A stretch of DNA of 64,000 nt from Clostridia bacterium (GTDB lineage Bacteria > Bacillota > Clostridia > Saccharofermentanales > Saccharofermentanaceae), in contig JAKSRG010000005.1 in the NCBI GenBank assembly GCA_024403735.1, forward strand, positions 30,923-94,922. Reading direction: 5' to 3'. The notes below the pieces were generated by a model. It worked only from the letters and a program-made list of their open reading frames with translations. It did not search any database and was not told the origin of the DNA. The translations under genes were made by a program, and so were the position numbers. Below are positions 45,031 through 53,023 of this stretch, in pieces (position 1 is the first letter of the stretch; each line of letters starts with the position of its first letter).

Positions 45031-48000
45031 TTACCACTTCCACTCCTTAAATCTAGGAGTCTTCTCTGCACCATCTACATGCTTTCTTCTCTTAACTTCT
45101 GTAACTGTAGCTGTTGAGATAAGGAGCAAACCTGCAACGAGAAGGTAAATCCACCAAATCTGGCTGTTCCAGTAACTGATTGCGAGATAGATACCGATGC
45201 CGGCGATTGTCTCGAGCGCGAGGATCAACCAAGTCTTATTCTTGAGGAGGAATGCCACGATGAACAATACAAGTCCAAGGGCACCTACAAAAATGAGCTG
45301 CTCATTAGCACCAGTAATGAGAGCATTAAATGCTTCAACATGTACGAAGAATGCCACTGTTGCGAACCATACCCATCTAGCGCCTGAAGGCTTGATGAGG
45401 AATGCTACGATAGCTGCGGCTGCGAGGATGAATAGCATTCTAATCTCGATTTCCCATGCATCAGGGAAATCAAAGAAATTCATCACTGCTAAGCCAATGC
45501 CAGCGAACATAATTGCCACTGAGCCAACCAATTTGATATCACCCTTAACAGCTTCGCCGAATGACTTGTCGTCCTTAGCAAATCTTCCAAGGAATGTTAT
45601 TGCGTAGAATGCGAGTGCCATCATTACATAAAATGGGAGGTTCTCATCGGAAGTAATGATCCCCAACGCGAATGGAGCAGTCAATGTTAACCAGTCAATT
45701 CCCTTAGAAGAAATAATTCGTCTATTAACAAATCTTCCTACGAGTGTGAGCAAGAATACTACGAGCAATGCTACGAAGAAAGATGGAACGATTGATAAAC
45801 CGTCTACAACCTTCATGATTGAGTAGATGAAAATGAATGTTGGAACAATTGAGAAATAGTTTCTAAGTTCAACAATTGTTACGCAAGCGATAAGACCAAC
45901 AATCAATACTGTCACAACCTGAGGAATAACAAAACTATCTCCAAAAGCACTAGCGATGTAAATGATCTCCATCACTGACATCATTGCCACAGAAATATAT
46001 CTAAATACTTCCATGCCGAGGATCTTATCCTTCTTAATTCGTGTAAATACTGCAGCAGCAACATAGAATACTGCGAAGAAGAGGAACAAGATGAGAGATG
46101 TCACATCACCATTGAGCTCCGCTACCCAATACAAAATATTGTTAAGGAGTACTGCACCAGCTATTATTGCTGCTGATACAGAGACTGCCTGGAAAACATC
46201 TCGAACGTTAGACTTCTTAAAGCTCTTAAAGAGCCATACTGTAATTGCAACAAAAAGCATTACGAAGAAGATATTCTTATTAATAGCTTCACCATCAATA
46301 ACAACTGTTCCCCAAACGCCTACTGCAGAAGACAATGCAAATGCCTCGAAGAGGAATGGAATTCGCTTTGTAATGATGTTAGCAACCAATGCGAGTGCTA
46401 CAACACCGAGCATCACGTAGATGAAAGCAATCTCTTTACCTTCAAGTATCAAAGACAATGTCACGCAAGAAGTAATTGCTGTAGCAAGTGCGAAGATTGC
46501 CTTCTCAATCTTTGTCTTACGAAGGATATATGCTGATATGAAAATAATTACTGTTGGAATTAACTTAATGTATGTCAAATCATTTGCTGCAACGTACAAT
46601 GTCTGAACTACACTGCAAAGACCCAATGCTTCATAAAGGAAAGGTATCTTCTTAGTAAAGAGACTAAGTACACCAACTGCAACAACGATACCTGCAACTG
46701 TATAAATATTTGCAATTGTATATCCGTTAAAGCAGCGATTGAGAACAACGAGGAACATGATGCTAGATAGAACTGCATAAATCATCTTCTCAATCTTCAT
46801 CTCTCTTACAATATATGAGCCAGCTGCTGCGAACAATGAGATGCCAAGGATCAATGTAATCAAGATATTGCTATCAACATCTGAACACAAGAACATTGAT
46901 GATGAAGTTAAAGCGGCACTTAATGTTGTTAATCCACATGCGAGCCATGCTGGGTTCTTAGCGAGCTTCATTACTACATACAATGCTGCAACGAAGATAT
47001 AAGCGAAAACAACTGCGATGTAAGCACCTACTGCGTTCTCACCTGCAAATGCGATGCCCTCAGCTGATACGAGTGGAACTGTAACACCAGCAAAGATTGA
47101 AGCAACGTACTTAGCGAAGGCTCTTCTCTTGCTAAACAAGAACATTGAAGCCACAATAATCACGATTGAAACGATAGCTAAGATAAAGCGTGAAACTTCA
47201 TCTGCATCGAACATAGCAACTGCTGCAAGAATGTATACGATTGGTGAAGCATAAGCAACAATCTCAGATGCAATCTTGAATGAAGGTATCTTAGAAATCT
47301 CGTATACTACACAGAAAATCGCGAAAACAAGTGCGAAACCTAATACGAAACCAAGTAATCCGCTGATAATCTTCATTGTTAAGAAAATCACCAACCAAGC
47401 AAGTCCAGTTACACTAATACCAATCTGGAAGTTAGTCTTAAATATCTTGTAACCAATAAAACCAGTTATCATGAGTGAAGCTGAGCAAAGAGCCAATGTG
47501 ATCAATCCAAGCTCATAACCGAGTGCTAATACTGTTCCAAGAATTGCTAGTGGCATCAAACCACTACCAAGGATGTAAAGTGCTGAACCTGTCTTCTCAA
47601 TCTTAAGCTTCTTTGTAGTGATGAATGAGAAAACCCATGTGATACCTACAACACCGAACAAGAGTGCTGGCTTAACAGCTAATGGCATTGAGTTCCATGT
47701 AGCTGTAATAAATACTGCAGCTGCGATGATGAGAAGCAACACACCAACTGCGAATGACAAAGCAACAGCGCTAATCTTCTTAGACTTAGCTGGCTTTGCT
47801 ACAGGAGCAGGCTGAACTGTTCTCTGTGGCTGTACCTGTGGTACTGGCTGCACTGGCTGAGCCTGCTGCATTGGCTGCACTGGCTGAGCCTGCTGCACAG
47901 GTTCTGGCATAGCGACTGGCTGAACCGGTTCTGACTGAACTGGTGCACCCTGAACCAGTGTCTGCTGGTCCTGAACCGGCATCTGCTGAGCCTGAGGTCT

Positions 48001-48240
48001 AGCCTGCTGCATTTGCTGCGCTGGGGAAGACTGCTGAGCTGGCTGATTAAGCACATTAGCCATATTCACGCCCGGAGCTGCCTGATTAATACTCTGCGCA
48101 TTACCGTTAACGAGATTTCTAAGATTAAACAATTCTTTCTCTAATCTCGCGCATTTTCTTACATAACGACTTCTTGATGTCATAGCAACTATGAAACCAA
48201 TAACTGCGCCTATGAGATTCAAAGCTAAAAAGAATTCCAT
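45031..48240 (-). CDS. Very large polytopic membrane protein with Gln/Pro-rich linker
   Basis: 1069 residues. An N-terminal membrane helix and a short helix-forming stretch (about 27-50) are followed by a Gln/Pro/Val-rich low-complexity linker (about 58-150, many QPVQP-like units). About 30 hydrophobic helices then run without long loops to near the end (EKTPRFKEWKW). Multi-helix proteins of this size and plan occur among Gram-positive DUF2157/DUF2339/SCO7613-like families; I cannot choose one. No catalytic motif is visible. Strong AAGGAGG before the ATG and a consensus promoter with an overlapping FabT-like palindrome suggest tight control, perhaps tied to membrane lipid state (inference). 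Confidence 0.7.
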   Translation of the reverse strand: MEFFLALNLIGAVIGFIVAMTSRSRYVRKCARLEKELFNLRNLVNGNAQSINQAAPGVNMANVLNQPAQQSSPAQQMQQARPQAQQMPVQDQQTLVQGAPVQSEPVQPVAMPEPVQQAQPVQPMQQAQPVQPVPQVQPQRTVQPAPVAKPAKSKKISAVALSFAVGVLLLIIAAAVFITATWNSMPLAVKPALLFGVVGITWVFSFITTKKLKIEKTGSALYILGSGLMPLAILGTVLALGYELGLITLALCSASLMITGFIGYKIFKTNFQIGISVTGLAWLVIFLTMKIISGLLGFVLGFALVFAIFCVVYEISKIPSFKIASEIVAYASPIVYILAAVAMFDADEVSRFILAIVSIVIIVASMFLFSKRRAFAKYVASIFAGVTVPLVSAEGIAFAGENAVGAYIAVVFAYIFVAALYVVMKLAKNPAWLACGLTTLSAALTSSSMFLCSDVDSNILITLILGISLFAAAGSYIVREMKIEKMIYAVLSSIMFLVVLNRCFNGYTIANIYTVAGIVVAVGVLSLFTKKIPFLYEALGLCSVVQTLYVAANDLTYIKLIPTVIIFISAYILRKTKIEKAIFALATAITSCVTLSLILEGKEIAFIYVMLGVVALALVANIITKRIPFLFEAFALSSAVGVWGTVVIDGEAINKNIFFVMLFVAITVWLFKSFKKSNVRDVFQAVSVSAAIIAGAVLLNNILYWVAELNGDVTSLILFLFFAVFYVAAAVFTRIKKDKILGMEVFRYISVAMMSVMEIIYIASAFGDSFVIPQVVTVLIVGLIACVTIVELRNYFSIVPTFIFIYSIMKVVDGLSIVPSFFVALLVVFLLTLVGRFVNRRIISSKGIDWLTLTAPFALGIITSDENLPFYVMMALAFYAITFLGRFAKDDKSFGEAVKGDIKLVGSVAIMFAGIGLAVMNFFDFPDAWEIEIRMLFILAAAAIVAFLIKPSGARWVWFATVAFFVHVEAFNALITGANEQLIFVGALGLVLFIVAFLLKNKTWLILALETIAGIGIYLAISYWNSQIWWIYLLVAGLLLISTATVTEVKRRKHVDGAEKTPRFKEWKW

Positions 48241-48285
48241 ATCTCTTACCTCCTTATAAAATCTTATATCTGTCCCTTAATTGCG

Positions 48286-48315
48286 AGTATATCGACAGAT
48301 ACTTTGATTGTCAAA
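48286..48315 (-). promoter_or_regulatory. Consensus promoter with FabT-like palindrome
   Basis: On the minus strand TTGACA (48309-48314), 17-base spacer and TATACT (48286-48291). The -35 lies in TTTGACAATCAAA (48303-48315), the same 13-base palindrome as upstream of fabH but in the other orientation. Confidence 0.75.
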
Positions 48316-48432
48316 CTATTTTGTATTTTGCCTACTTTTTGCCTACAATCGGCATTCGTATAATGTTAGCGTAATTTTATTACGAACACTTTGTTAATAA
48401 CATCATCAAAAATGTTGATATTCATAATAAAC

Positions 48433-48720
48433 GTAGCACTTCAGGCGGTTAGTTAGACATTTATTCTGAATTTCTTCATTTAGCGCACCAAACTGGGCAA
48501 TATTCAGAATAATAGTACGAGTCAGCGAAGCTGGAGCTACATTTACTCTGAATTTTTGAGATCGTGCTCTTCAATATCACGAGTAATTGCACGAGTCAGA
48601 CGCGTGAGTCGTGCATTTACTCTTGGTGGAAGCGGTTTGAAGTCCTCAAATGCTCAATATCAAGACTAACAGCAAGAGTCAGAGGCGTTACTCTTGCATT
48701 TACTCTTGGTGAAACACAAT
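48433..48720. repeat. Degenerate tandem repeats of 74-83 bp in a gene-free region
   Basis: Four units recur at steps of about 82, 74 and 83 bases, marked by CATTTACTC (CATTTATTC in the first) near 48458, 48540, 48614 and 48697. The last three also share GAGTCAG. The third and fourth carry 26-base hairpin segments (48589-48614 and 48672-48697) with paired-base changes. Nothing else coding-like is seen in 48316-48776. Confidence 0.65.
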
Positions 48721-48776
48721 TCAAATCACCCGACCCACTTTGCTTATCTCTCCGCGGACCCCAAAAGACACGCATA

Positions 48777-48802
48777 CAAAAAGCGCCCTCCGAAGAGAGC
48801 GC
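48777..48802 (-). terminator. Terminator after the 48843-49979 glycosyltransferase
   Basis: On the minus strand GCGCTCTC-TTCG-GAGGGCGC (48783-48802) has eight pairs, one G-T, a UUCG loop, and then TTTTT. Confidence 0.87.
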
Positions 48803-48821
48803 ATCCTAAAATACTAAATAT

Positions 48822-48837
48822 TGTTTTCGAGCAAATC
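48822..48837 (+). repeat. Dispersed intergenic motif copy (3' of glycosyltransferase)
   Basis: TGTTTTCGAGCAAATC, 16 bases identical to the copies at 24425 and 36576. It lies between the stop at 48843 and the terminator. Confidence 0.7.
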
Positions 48838-48842
48838 GAGAA

Positions 48843-49979
48843 TTATTCGCTCAAAAGATTGTAGAGCTTCTTAATGACATCCTGCTCATTGAAACATTCC
48901 TCAACCCTTAATCTTGCGGCTTTACCGTACTGAGCACGGAGATCGTCGTCGCCCACCAACTTGTTGATAGCTTCACAAAGGCCGTTCGCATCATATGGCT
49001 CGACTGTGAGACCAGTCTTACCAGCGACGCTGACGTAAGGAACACCTGATGGGAGATTGGTGTTGATTACTGGCTTACCGAATGCCATTGCCTCCATCTG
49101 AACAATTCCGAAAGCTTCGGACTTGAGGACTGATGGGAGTACGAACATGTCGCAGTCTGCATAGGCTGCCTTGTGATCTTCATCTGAGAGGAAGCCGAGG
49201 AAGTGGATTTTGTCTTCCATGCCTGCTGCCTGTGCTTTGAGCTGCTCTTCGAGTGGACCTTCACCAGAGATGAATAGCTCAGCTCCTTCAACATTCTTGA
49301 ATGCATTGATGAGCACATCTATTCCCTTGTATGGAACGAGACGACCTGAGAATAATACCTTCTTGTTGCTGCTCTTATTGAGTTTGTCTGTGAGAACAGG
49401 CTCGTGACCTGTCATCTCGTATTCGCTGAGTGTTAATCCATAAGGGATTACCACGCACTTATCTTTGTAATCCTGAAGATAATCTGAACCCTTGATGTGG
49501 CCTTCTGTCGCAACGATGATTTTGTCTGCGCGCTTCATGAGATATTTCATGAGCGGCTTATAAAGTGCGAGTAGCTTCTTCTGCTTAACAACGTCACTAT
49601 GCCATGCGACAACTACTTTACCCTTATAGCCAGAGAGCATAAGTGACAAATCTGCTAATGGGAATGGAACATGGATCTCGACTACGTCGGCGTTCTTGGC
49701 CATCTTACGGAAATTCTTTATAAAGCTGAAAGATATAGGACATGAGAAATATGTACCCCAAGAAGCGCAGCGTGTGACATTAATTCCATCAATAACTTCA
49801 ACGGAACCCTTACCGCGATCATCACGGCATGCGAGAACCTGAACTGTTGTGTTAGGGAATTCACTTAGTTCTTCTGAGTACTGCTTAATGAGACTCTCTA
49901 TTCCTCCAATATGAGGATAGTAAGCCTTGTTTACCTCGAGTATTCTCAAAACCTTATCTCCATTTTGATTACTCATCAA
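48843..49979 (-). CDS. Family 4 glycosyltransferase
   Basis: 378 residues, GT-B fold. KAYYPHIGGIESLIKQYSEEL at the start is the acceptor-side signature; VLFSGRLVPYKGIDVLINAF and ESEAFGIVQMEAMAFGKPVI (E-x7-E) form the nucleotide-sugar site. Likely transfers a hexose to a surface glycan or lipid. Its ATG overlaps the stop of the next glycosyltransferase by four bases (ATGA), so the two are coupled and probably act in succession. Confidence 0.92.
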   Translation of the reverse strand: MMSNQNGDKVLRILEVNKAYYPHIGGIESLIKQYSEELSEFPNTTVQVLACRDDRGKGSVEVIDGINVTRCASWGTYFSCPISFSFIKNFRKMAKNADVVEIHVPFPLADLSLMLSGYKGKVVVAWHSDVVKQKKLLALYKPLMKYLMKRADKIIVATEGHIKGSDYLQDYKDKCVVIPYGLTLSEYEMTGHEPVLTDKLNKSSNKKVLFSGRLVPYKGIDVLINAFKNVEGAELFISGEGPLEEQLKAQAAGMEDKIHFLGFLSDEDHKAAYADCDMFVLPSVLKSEAFGIVQMEAMAFGKPVINTNLPSGVPYVSVAGKTGLTVEPYDANGLCEAINKLVGDDDLRAQYGKAARLRVEECFNEQDVIKKLYNLLSE

Positions 49980-51130
49980 ACTAATTCCTCATATGCTTTG
50001 TATAGTAATTCTGCAGAATGCTCCCATGAGAAAGACTGCGCTCTAGCATAGCCTTCTTTACTTAATCTCTCACGAAGCTCCTTGTCTGTAGCAAGCTTCA
50101 TAAGTCCATCTGCAATATCGTCGATAGAATATGGATCACAGATTACTGCGCTCTCACCTACTACTTCTGGTAATGAAGCAGCATTAGATGTGAGGACTGG
50201 AACACCGCAGGCCATAGCCTCGAGTGGTGGCATACCAAATCCCTCATAGATAGATGGGAATGTGAATGCGAGACTTCCACACATAAGTGGTGTTCTGTCT
50301 TCTGATGCGAGATACTCTGTGAAAAGGACCTGCTTTTCGAGGTTCTCTGTCTTGACCTTCTCGAAAATGCTATCAAACAACCAGCCTCTGCCACCAGCTA
50401 ATACAAGCTTAGGTGCCGAAGCCTTATCCTCACACTTGGAGAGGAAAATTTTATATCCATCAATAAGTCTCTCGAGATTTTTACGTGGCTCGAGTGTGCC
50501 CAAATAGAGGAAATAATCTCCCTCGATATTGAACTTCTTTCTTACAGCATCAATCTTAGACTGATCCTCGCATGGCTTAAAGAAACTTAAATCTACGCCA
50601 CAAGGAACAACTCTAATCTTAGATGCGTGCTCTGGGAAATATTTAATAATCTCAGACTTAGAAAACTCTGAGATTGTGATAATCAAATCTGCTCTCTTCA
50701 TTGAACGCTTAAGACTTAAGTTAAGCATATTACGAGTACGCGCGCGCATAGTCTCAGGGAAAGCCTTGTATACCATGTCATATACTGTTACGACCTTCTT
50801 ACCCTTAACAAATGGAGGAACGATGTAATTGAAGAAATGAGTAATATCTTGGTCCTTACCAAAGAACCAGCTATATGGAATTGGAAGGAAATTAATTGCA
50901 GCACGATAAAGAGTGCCTGAGAATTTGACCGCATTAAGATTAACTTTACCACGTGCAAAAGGTTCGAGCTGCTTAGCCTTAGCCTCCGAATTACGCAAAG
51001 TAAAATATGTATACTGATATTCATTCTCTGGGTGCATATCAACAATTGCCATAGTCTGACCAGCTTCACACCAGCCAATACCAGACATTCCAGCGCTTAT
51101 AAGCGGAATAGCATCAAAAGCAATCTTCAA
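49976..51130 (-). CDS. Family 4 glycosyltransferase
   Basis: 384 residues. GT-B fold with [20 protein letters not shown] and [22 protein letters not shown] (E-x7-E). The start codon is TTG (51130), with GGAGGG ten bases upstream and [10 protein letters not shown] as the first residues, fitting the family. The acceptor is unknown. It is coupled to the downstream GT4 gene. The esterase gene lies 46 bases upstream on the same strand and may share the transcript. Confidence 0.9.
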   Translation of the reverse strand: MKIAFDAIPLISAGMSGIGWCEAGQTMAIVDMHPENEYQYTYFTLRNSEAKAKQLEPFARGKVNLNAVKFSGTLYRAAINFLPIPYSWFFGKDQDITHFFNYIVPPFVKGKKVVTVYDMVYKAFPETMRARTRNMLNLSLKRSMKRADLIITISEFSKSEIIKYFPEHASKIRVVPCGVDLSFFKPCEDQSKIDAVRKKFNIEGDYFLYLGTLEPRKNLERLIDGYKIFLSKCEDKASAPKLVLAGGRGWLFDSIFEKVKTENLEKQVLFTEYLASEDRTPLMCGSLAFTFPSIYEGFGMPPLEAMACGVPVLTSNAASLPEVVGESAVICDPYSIDDIADGLMKLATDKELRERLSKEGYARAQSFSWEHSAELLYKAYEELV

Positions 51131-51176
51131 GACCTAATACCCTCCAGCAATTTTGGTATATAGCATTGTAGCACAA

Positions 51177-52085
51177 TTAATCAAGAATTAATCTACTAAT
51201 AAGATTAAGTGGCTCATTACTTTCTTCCCATTCAGGATGACCAACTACATATACGTGACCTAATTCATTACCATCGTCTGTAGTCACACCGTCGAAAAGC
51301 TCAGCCGAACCACCAAGTTCCCTGATAGTCTCTGTAAGATACAAAGTCTCATCGTGGAGGAAATCTTTATCACTTGTAATTAGCACTGATGGTGGAACCT
51401 GAGCGCCTGTTCGCTTAACAACTTCGCCAAGATCACGGCCATAAGATGGGAGCTGTCTACTAGGGTCATCTCTGAAGAATGTGTTCTCGATTCCTTCGAG
51501 GTACTTCGAATCATCTCTTGCCGCAGGACAAATGATAACTAGACCATTAACTTTAATGTCTGGGCAGATATCGCATTTGAAATCACTTCTAACTACTGAA
51601 GATACTAATAGCGCCCATGTCGCTACAGTTAAGTATCCGCCAGCTGAATCACCCATGATATAAATCTCGCGAGTTCCATAATTATCCACAAAGTACTTAA
51701 TCGCAGTCATGATCTCCTTAAGGATCTCAACCACACTTATAGTTGGACAGAGCTGATAATTAATAGAGAATACAGGGAGATTAGTATTCTTTGCCACTGT
51801 CATGTTGAAGCACTTGTTAATCTCCTTAAGACCATATACGAAGCCACCGCCATGAATGTTCATCACGATCTTGCTATAGATATTCTCAGAATTAAGAATC
51901 GCCTTAGGTGTGTAGATATCGAAAACATGATAAACCGAACCATCGTCGATGTATGCAATATCTGCCTTCACTTCAACTGTATCAGGATACACTTCTGTCG
52001 CCATTCTGGCTGTGTCGGATTTTGTACAGTTATCAATAAAAACCTCAATGCTTCTCTGCACCACATAATCACTTGGAGTATTCAT
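51177..52085 (-). CDS. Alpha/beta hydrolase fold-3 esterase
   Basis: 302 residues from MNTPSDYVVQRSIEV. Oxyanion motif NIHGGGFVYG, nucleophile GDSAGGY, and acid/base in DKDFLHDE and LGHVYVV match the hormone-sensitive-lipase-like family that hydrolyses short acyl esters, for example acetylated sugars. An in-frame TTG at 52211 would extend it by 42 residues, but those codons cover the likely divergent promoter and lack a ribosome binding site. AGAGGTG precedes the ATG chosen. It lies upstream of two glycosyltransferase genes. Confidence 0.82.
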   Translation of the reverse strand: MNTPSDYVVQRSIEVFIDNCTKSDTARMATEVYPDTVEVKADIAYIDDGSVYHVFDIYTPKAILNSENIYSKIVMNIHGGGFVYGLKEINKCFNMTVAKNTNLPVFSINYQLCPTISVVEILKEIMTAIKYFVDNYGTREIYIMGDSAGGYLTVATWALLVSSVVRSDFKCDICPDIKVNGLVIICPAARDDSKYLEGIENTFFRDDPSRQLPSYGRDLGEVVKRTGAQVPPSVLITSDKDFLHDETLYLTETIRELGGSAELFDGVTTDDGNELGHVYVVGHPEWEESNEPLNLISRLILD

Positions 52086-52199
52086 ATATCTGCCCACACC
52101 TCTCGCATCATATTCACCAACATCTATAACAAGTTTATAGAAATTAAATATATTTACTTCTGTAATGTTAGTGAAAACGCATTCTAATTTAATATTTTT

Positions 52200-52223
52200 A
52201 TTATAATACAACGCGTGTATAAT
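52200..52223. promoter_or_regulatory. Possible divergent promoter pair
   Basis: TATAAT on the minus strand (52200-52205) and TATAAT on the plus strand (52218-52223) point in opposite directions, toward the esterase and the HAD gene. No good -35 boxes are seen, and the two would overlap. Confidence 0.35.
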
Positions 52224-52256
52224 CTCCTATAGGGTAAAACCACATAGGGAATAGAT

Positions 52257-52925
52257 ATGATATTTACACGAGAATTAATAAACTCATTCAGCACATTGAT
52301 ATTTGATTTGGACGGTACACTCTTGGACTCTATGCGAGTATGGGGTGATGTTGACGAGGTTTTCCTCGGCAAACGCGGTCTCAAAGCATCTGAAGAATAT
52401 GTTAAGGGTGTCAAAGGCAAGTCCATCTACGAGGGCGCCCTCTTCACTATTGATTTCTGTGGGCTTAACGAGCGTCCTGAAGACATTGTTCATGAATGGG
52501 AAAGCATGGTCGAGGCCAAGTATAGAGACGAGATACTTCTTAAGTCTGGTGTAAGTGATTTCATTAAGTATGCCCATGCGAACGGCTCGAAAATATGCTG
52601 TGCCACAGCTTCTTCACTTCAGAATACTAAGGCCGCACTAAAGCGTAATGGTGTCCTCGAGTACTTCGACTGCATTATTTCTTTAAACGATTTTGAAGTC
52701 GGAGTAAGTAAGCACAAGCCTGATATTTTCCTAAAAGCTATGAGCATGGTAGGAGAATGCTGTCCTGATAAGTGCCTTGTTTTCGAAGATGTCTTCGGAG
52801 CAATTGAGGGCGCGAAGAAGGGATTATTCAAGACTGTCATTGTCTACGACGAGCTTAGTTCAAAGGATTATAACAAGGCGATCGATGTCGCTGATTATTA
52901 CGTAGAAGACTGGCGCAACGTGTAA
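52257..52925 (+). CDS. HAD-superfamily sugar-phosphatase/phosphoglucomutase-like protein
   Basis: 222 residues. HAD motif I FDLDGTLLDS (nucleophile and acid Asp), a helical cap, motif II CCATASS, the Lys of motif III in SKHKPD and motif IV VFEDVFGAIEGAKK. This is subfamily IA, which contains beta-phosphoglucomutase, phosphoglycolate phosphatase and sugar phosphatases; the substrate cannot be fixed. AGGGAA lies before the ATG. Divergent from the esterase. Confidence 0.9.
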   Translation: MIFTRELINSFSTLIFDLDGTLLDSMRVWGDVDEVFLGKRGLKASEEYVKGVKGKSIYEGALFTIDFCGLNERPEDIVHEWESMVEAKYRDEILLKSGVSDFIKYAHANGSKICCATASSLQNTKAALKRNGVLEYFDCIISLNDFEVGVSKHKPDIFLKAMSMVGECCPDKCLVFEDVFGAIEGAKKGLFKTVIVYDELSSKDYNKAIDVADYYVEDWRNV

Positions 52926-53023
52926 TCGTTAACACTTTTGTAACTTGATGATTTAGAAATATACAAACTTACTTGCAATAATTATGGTATCGACACGCAA
53001 GAATTAATGGATAAGAGGATTAA

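Noticed and set aside
48433..48720. Possible CRISPR array
   Set aside because: Units are degenerate along their whole length, no constant repeat alternates with unique spacers, and there are no cas genes.
48564..48809. 81-codon plus-strand frame in the repeat region
   Set aside because: It runs through the degenerate tandem repeats and a terminator, lacks a ribosome binding site and shows no protein-like pattern.
52086..52211. 42-residue N-terminal extension of the esterase from a TTG
   Set aside because: It covers the likely promoter, lacks a ribosome binding site and would make the protein longer than the family norm.
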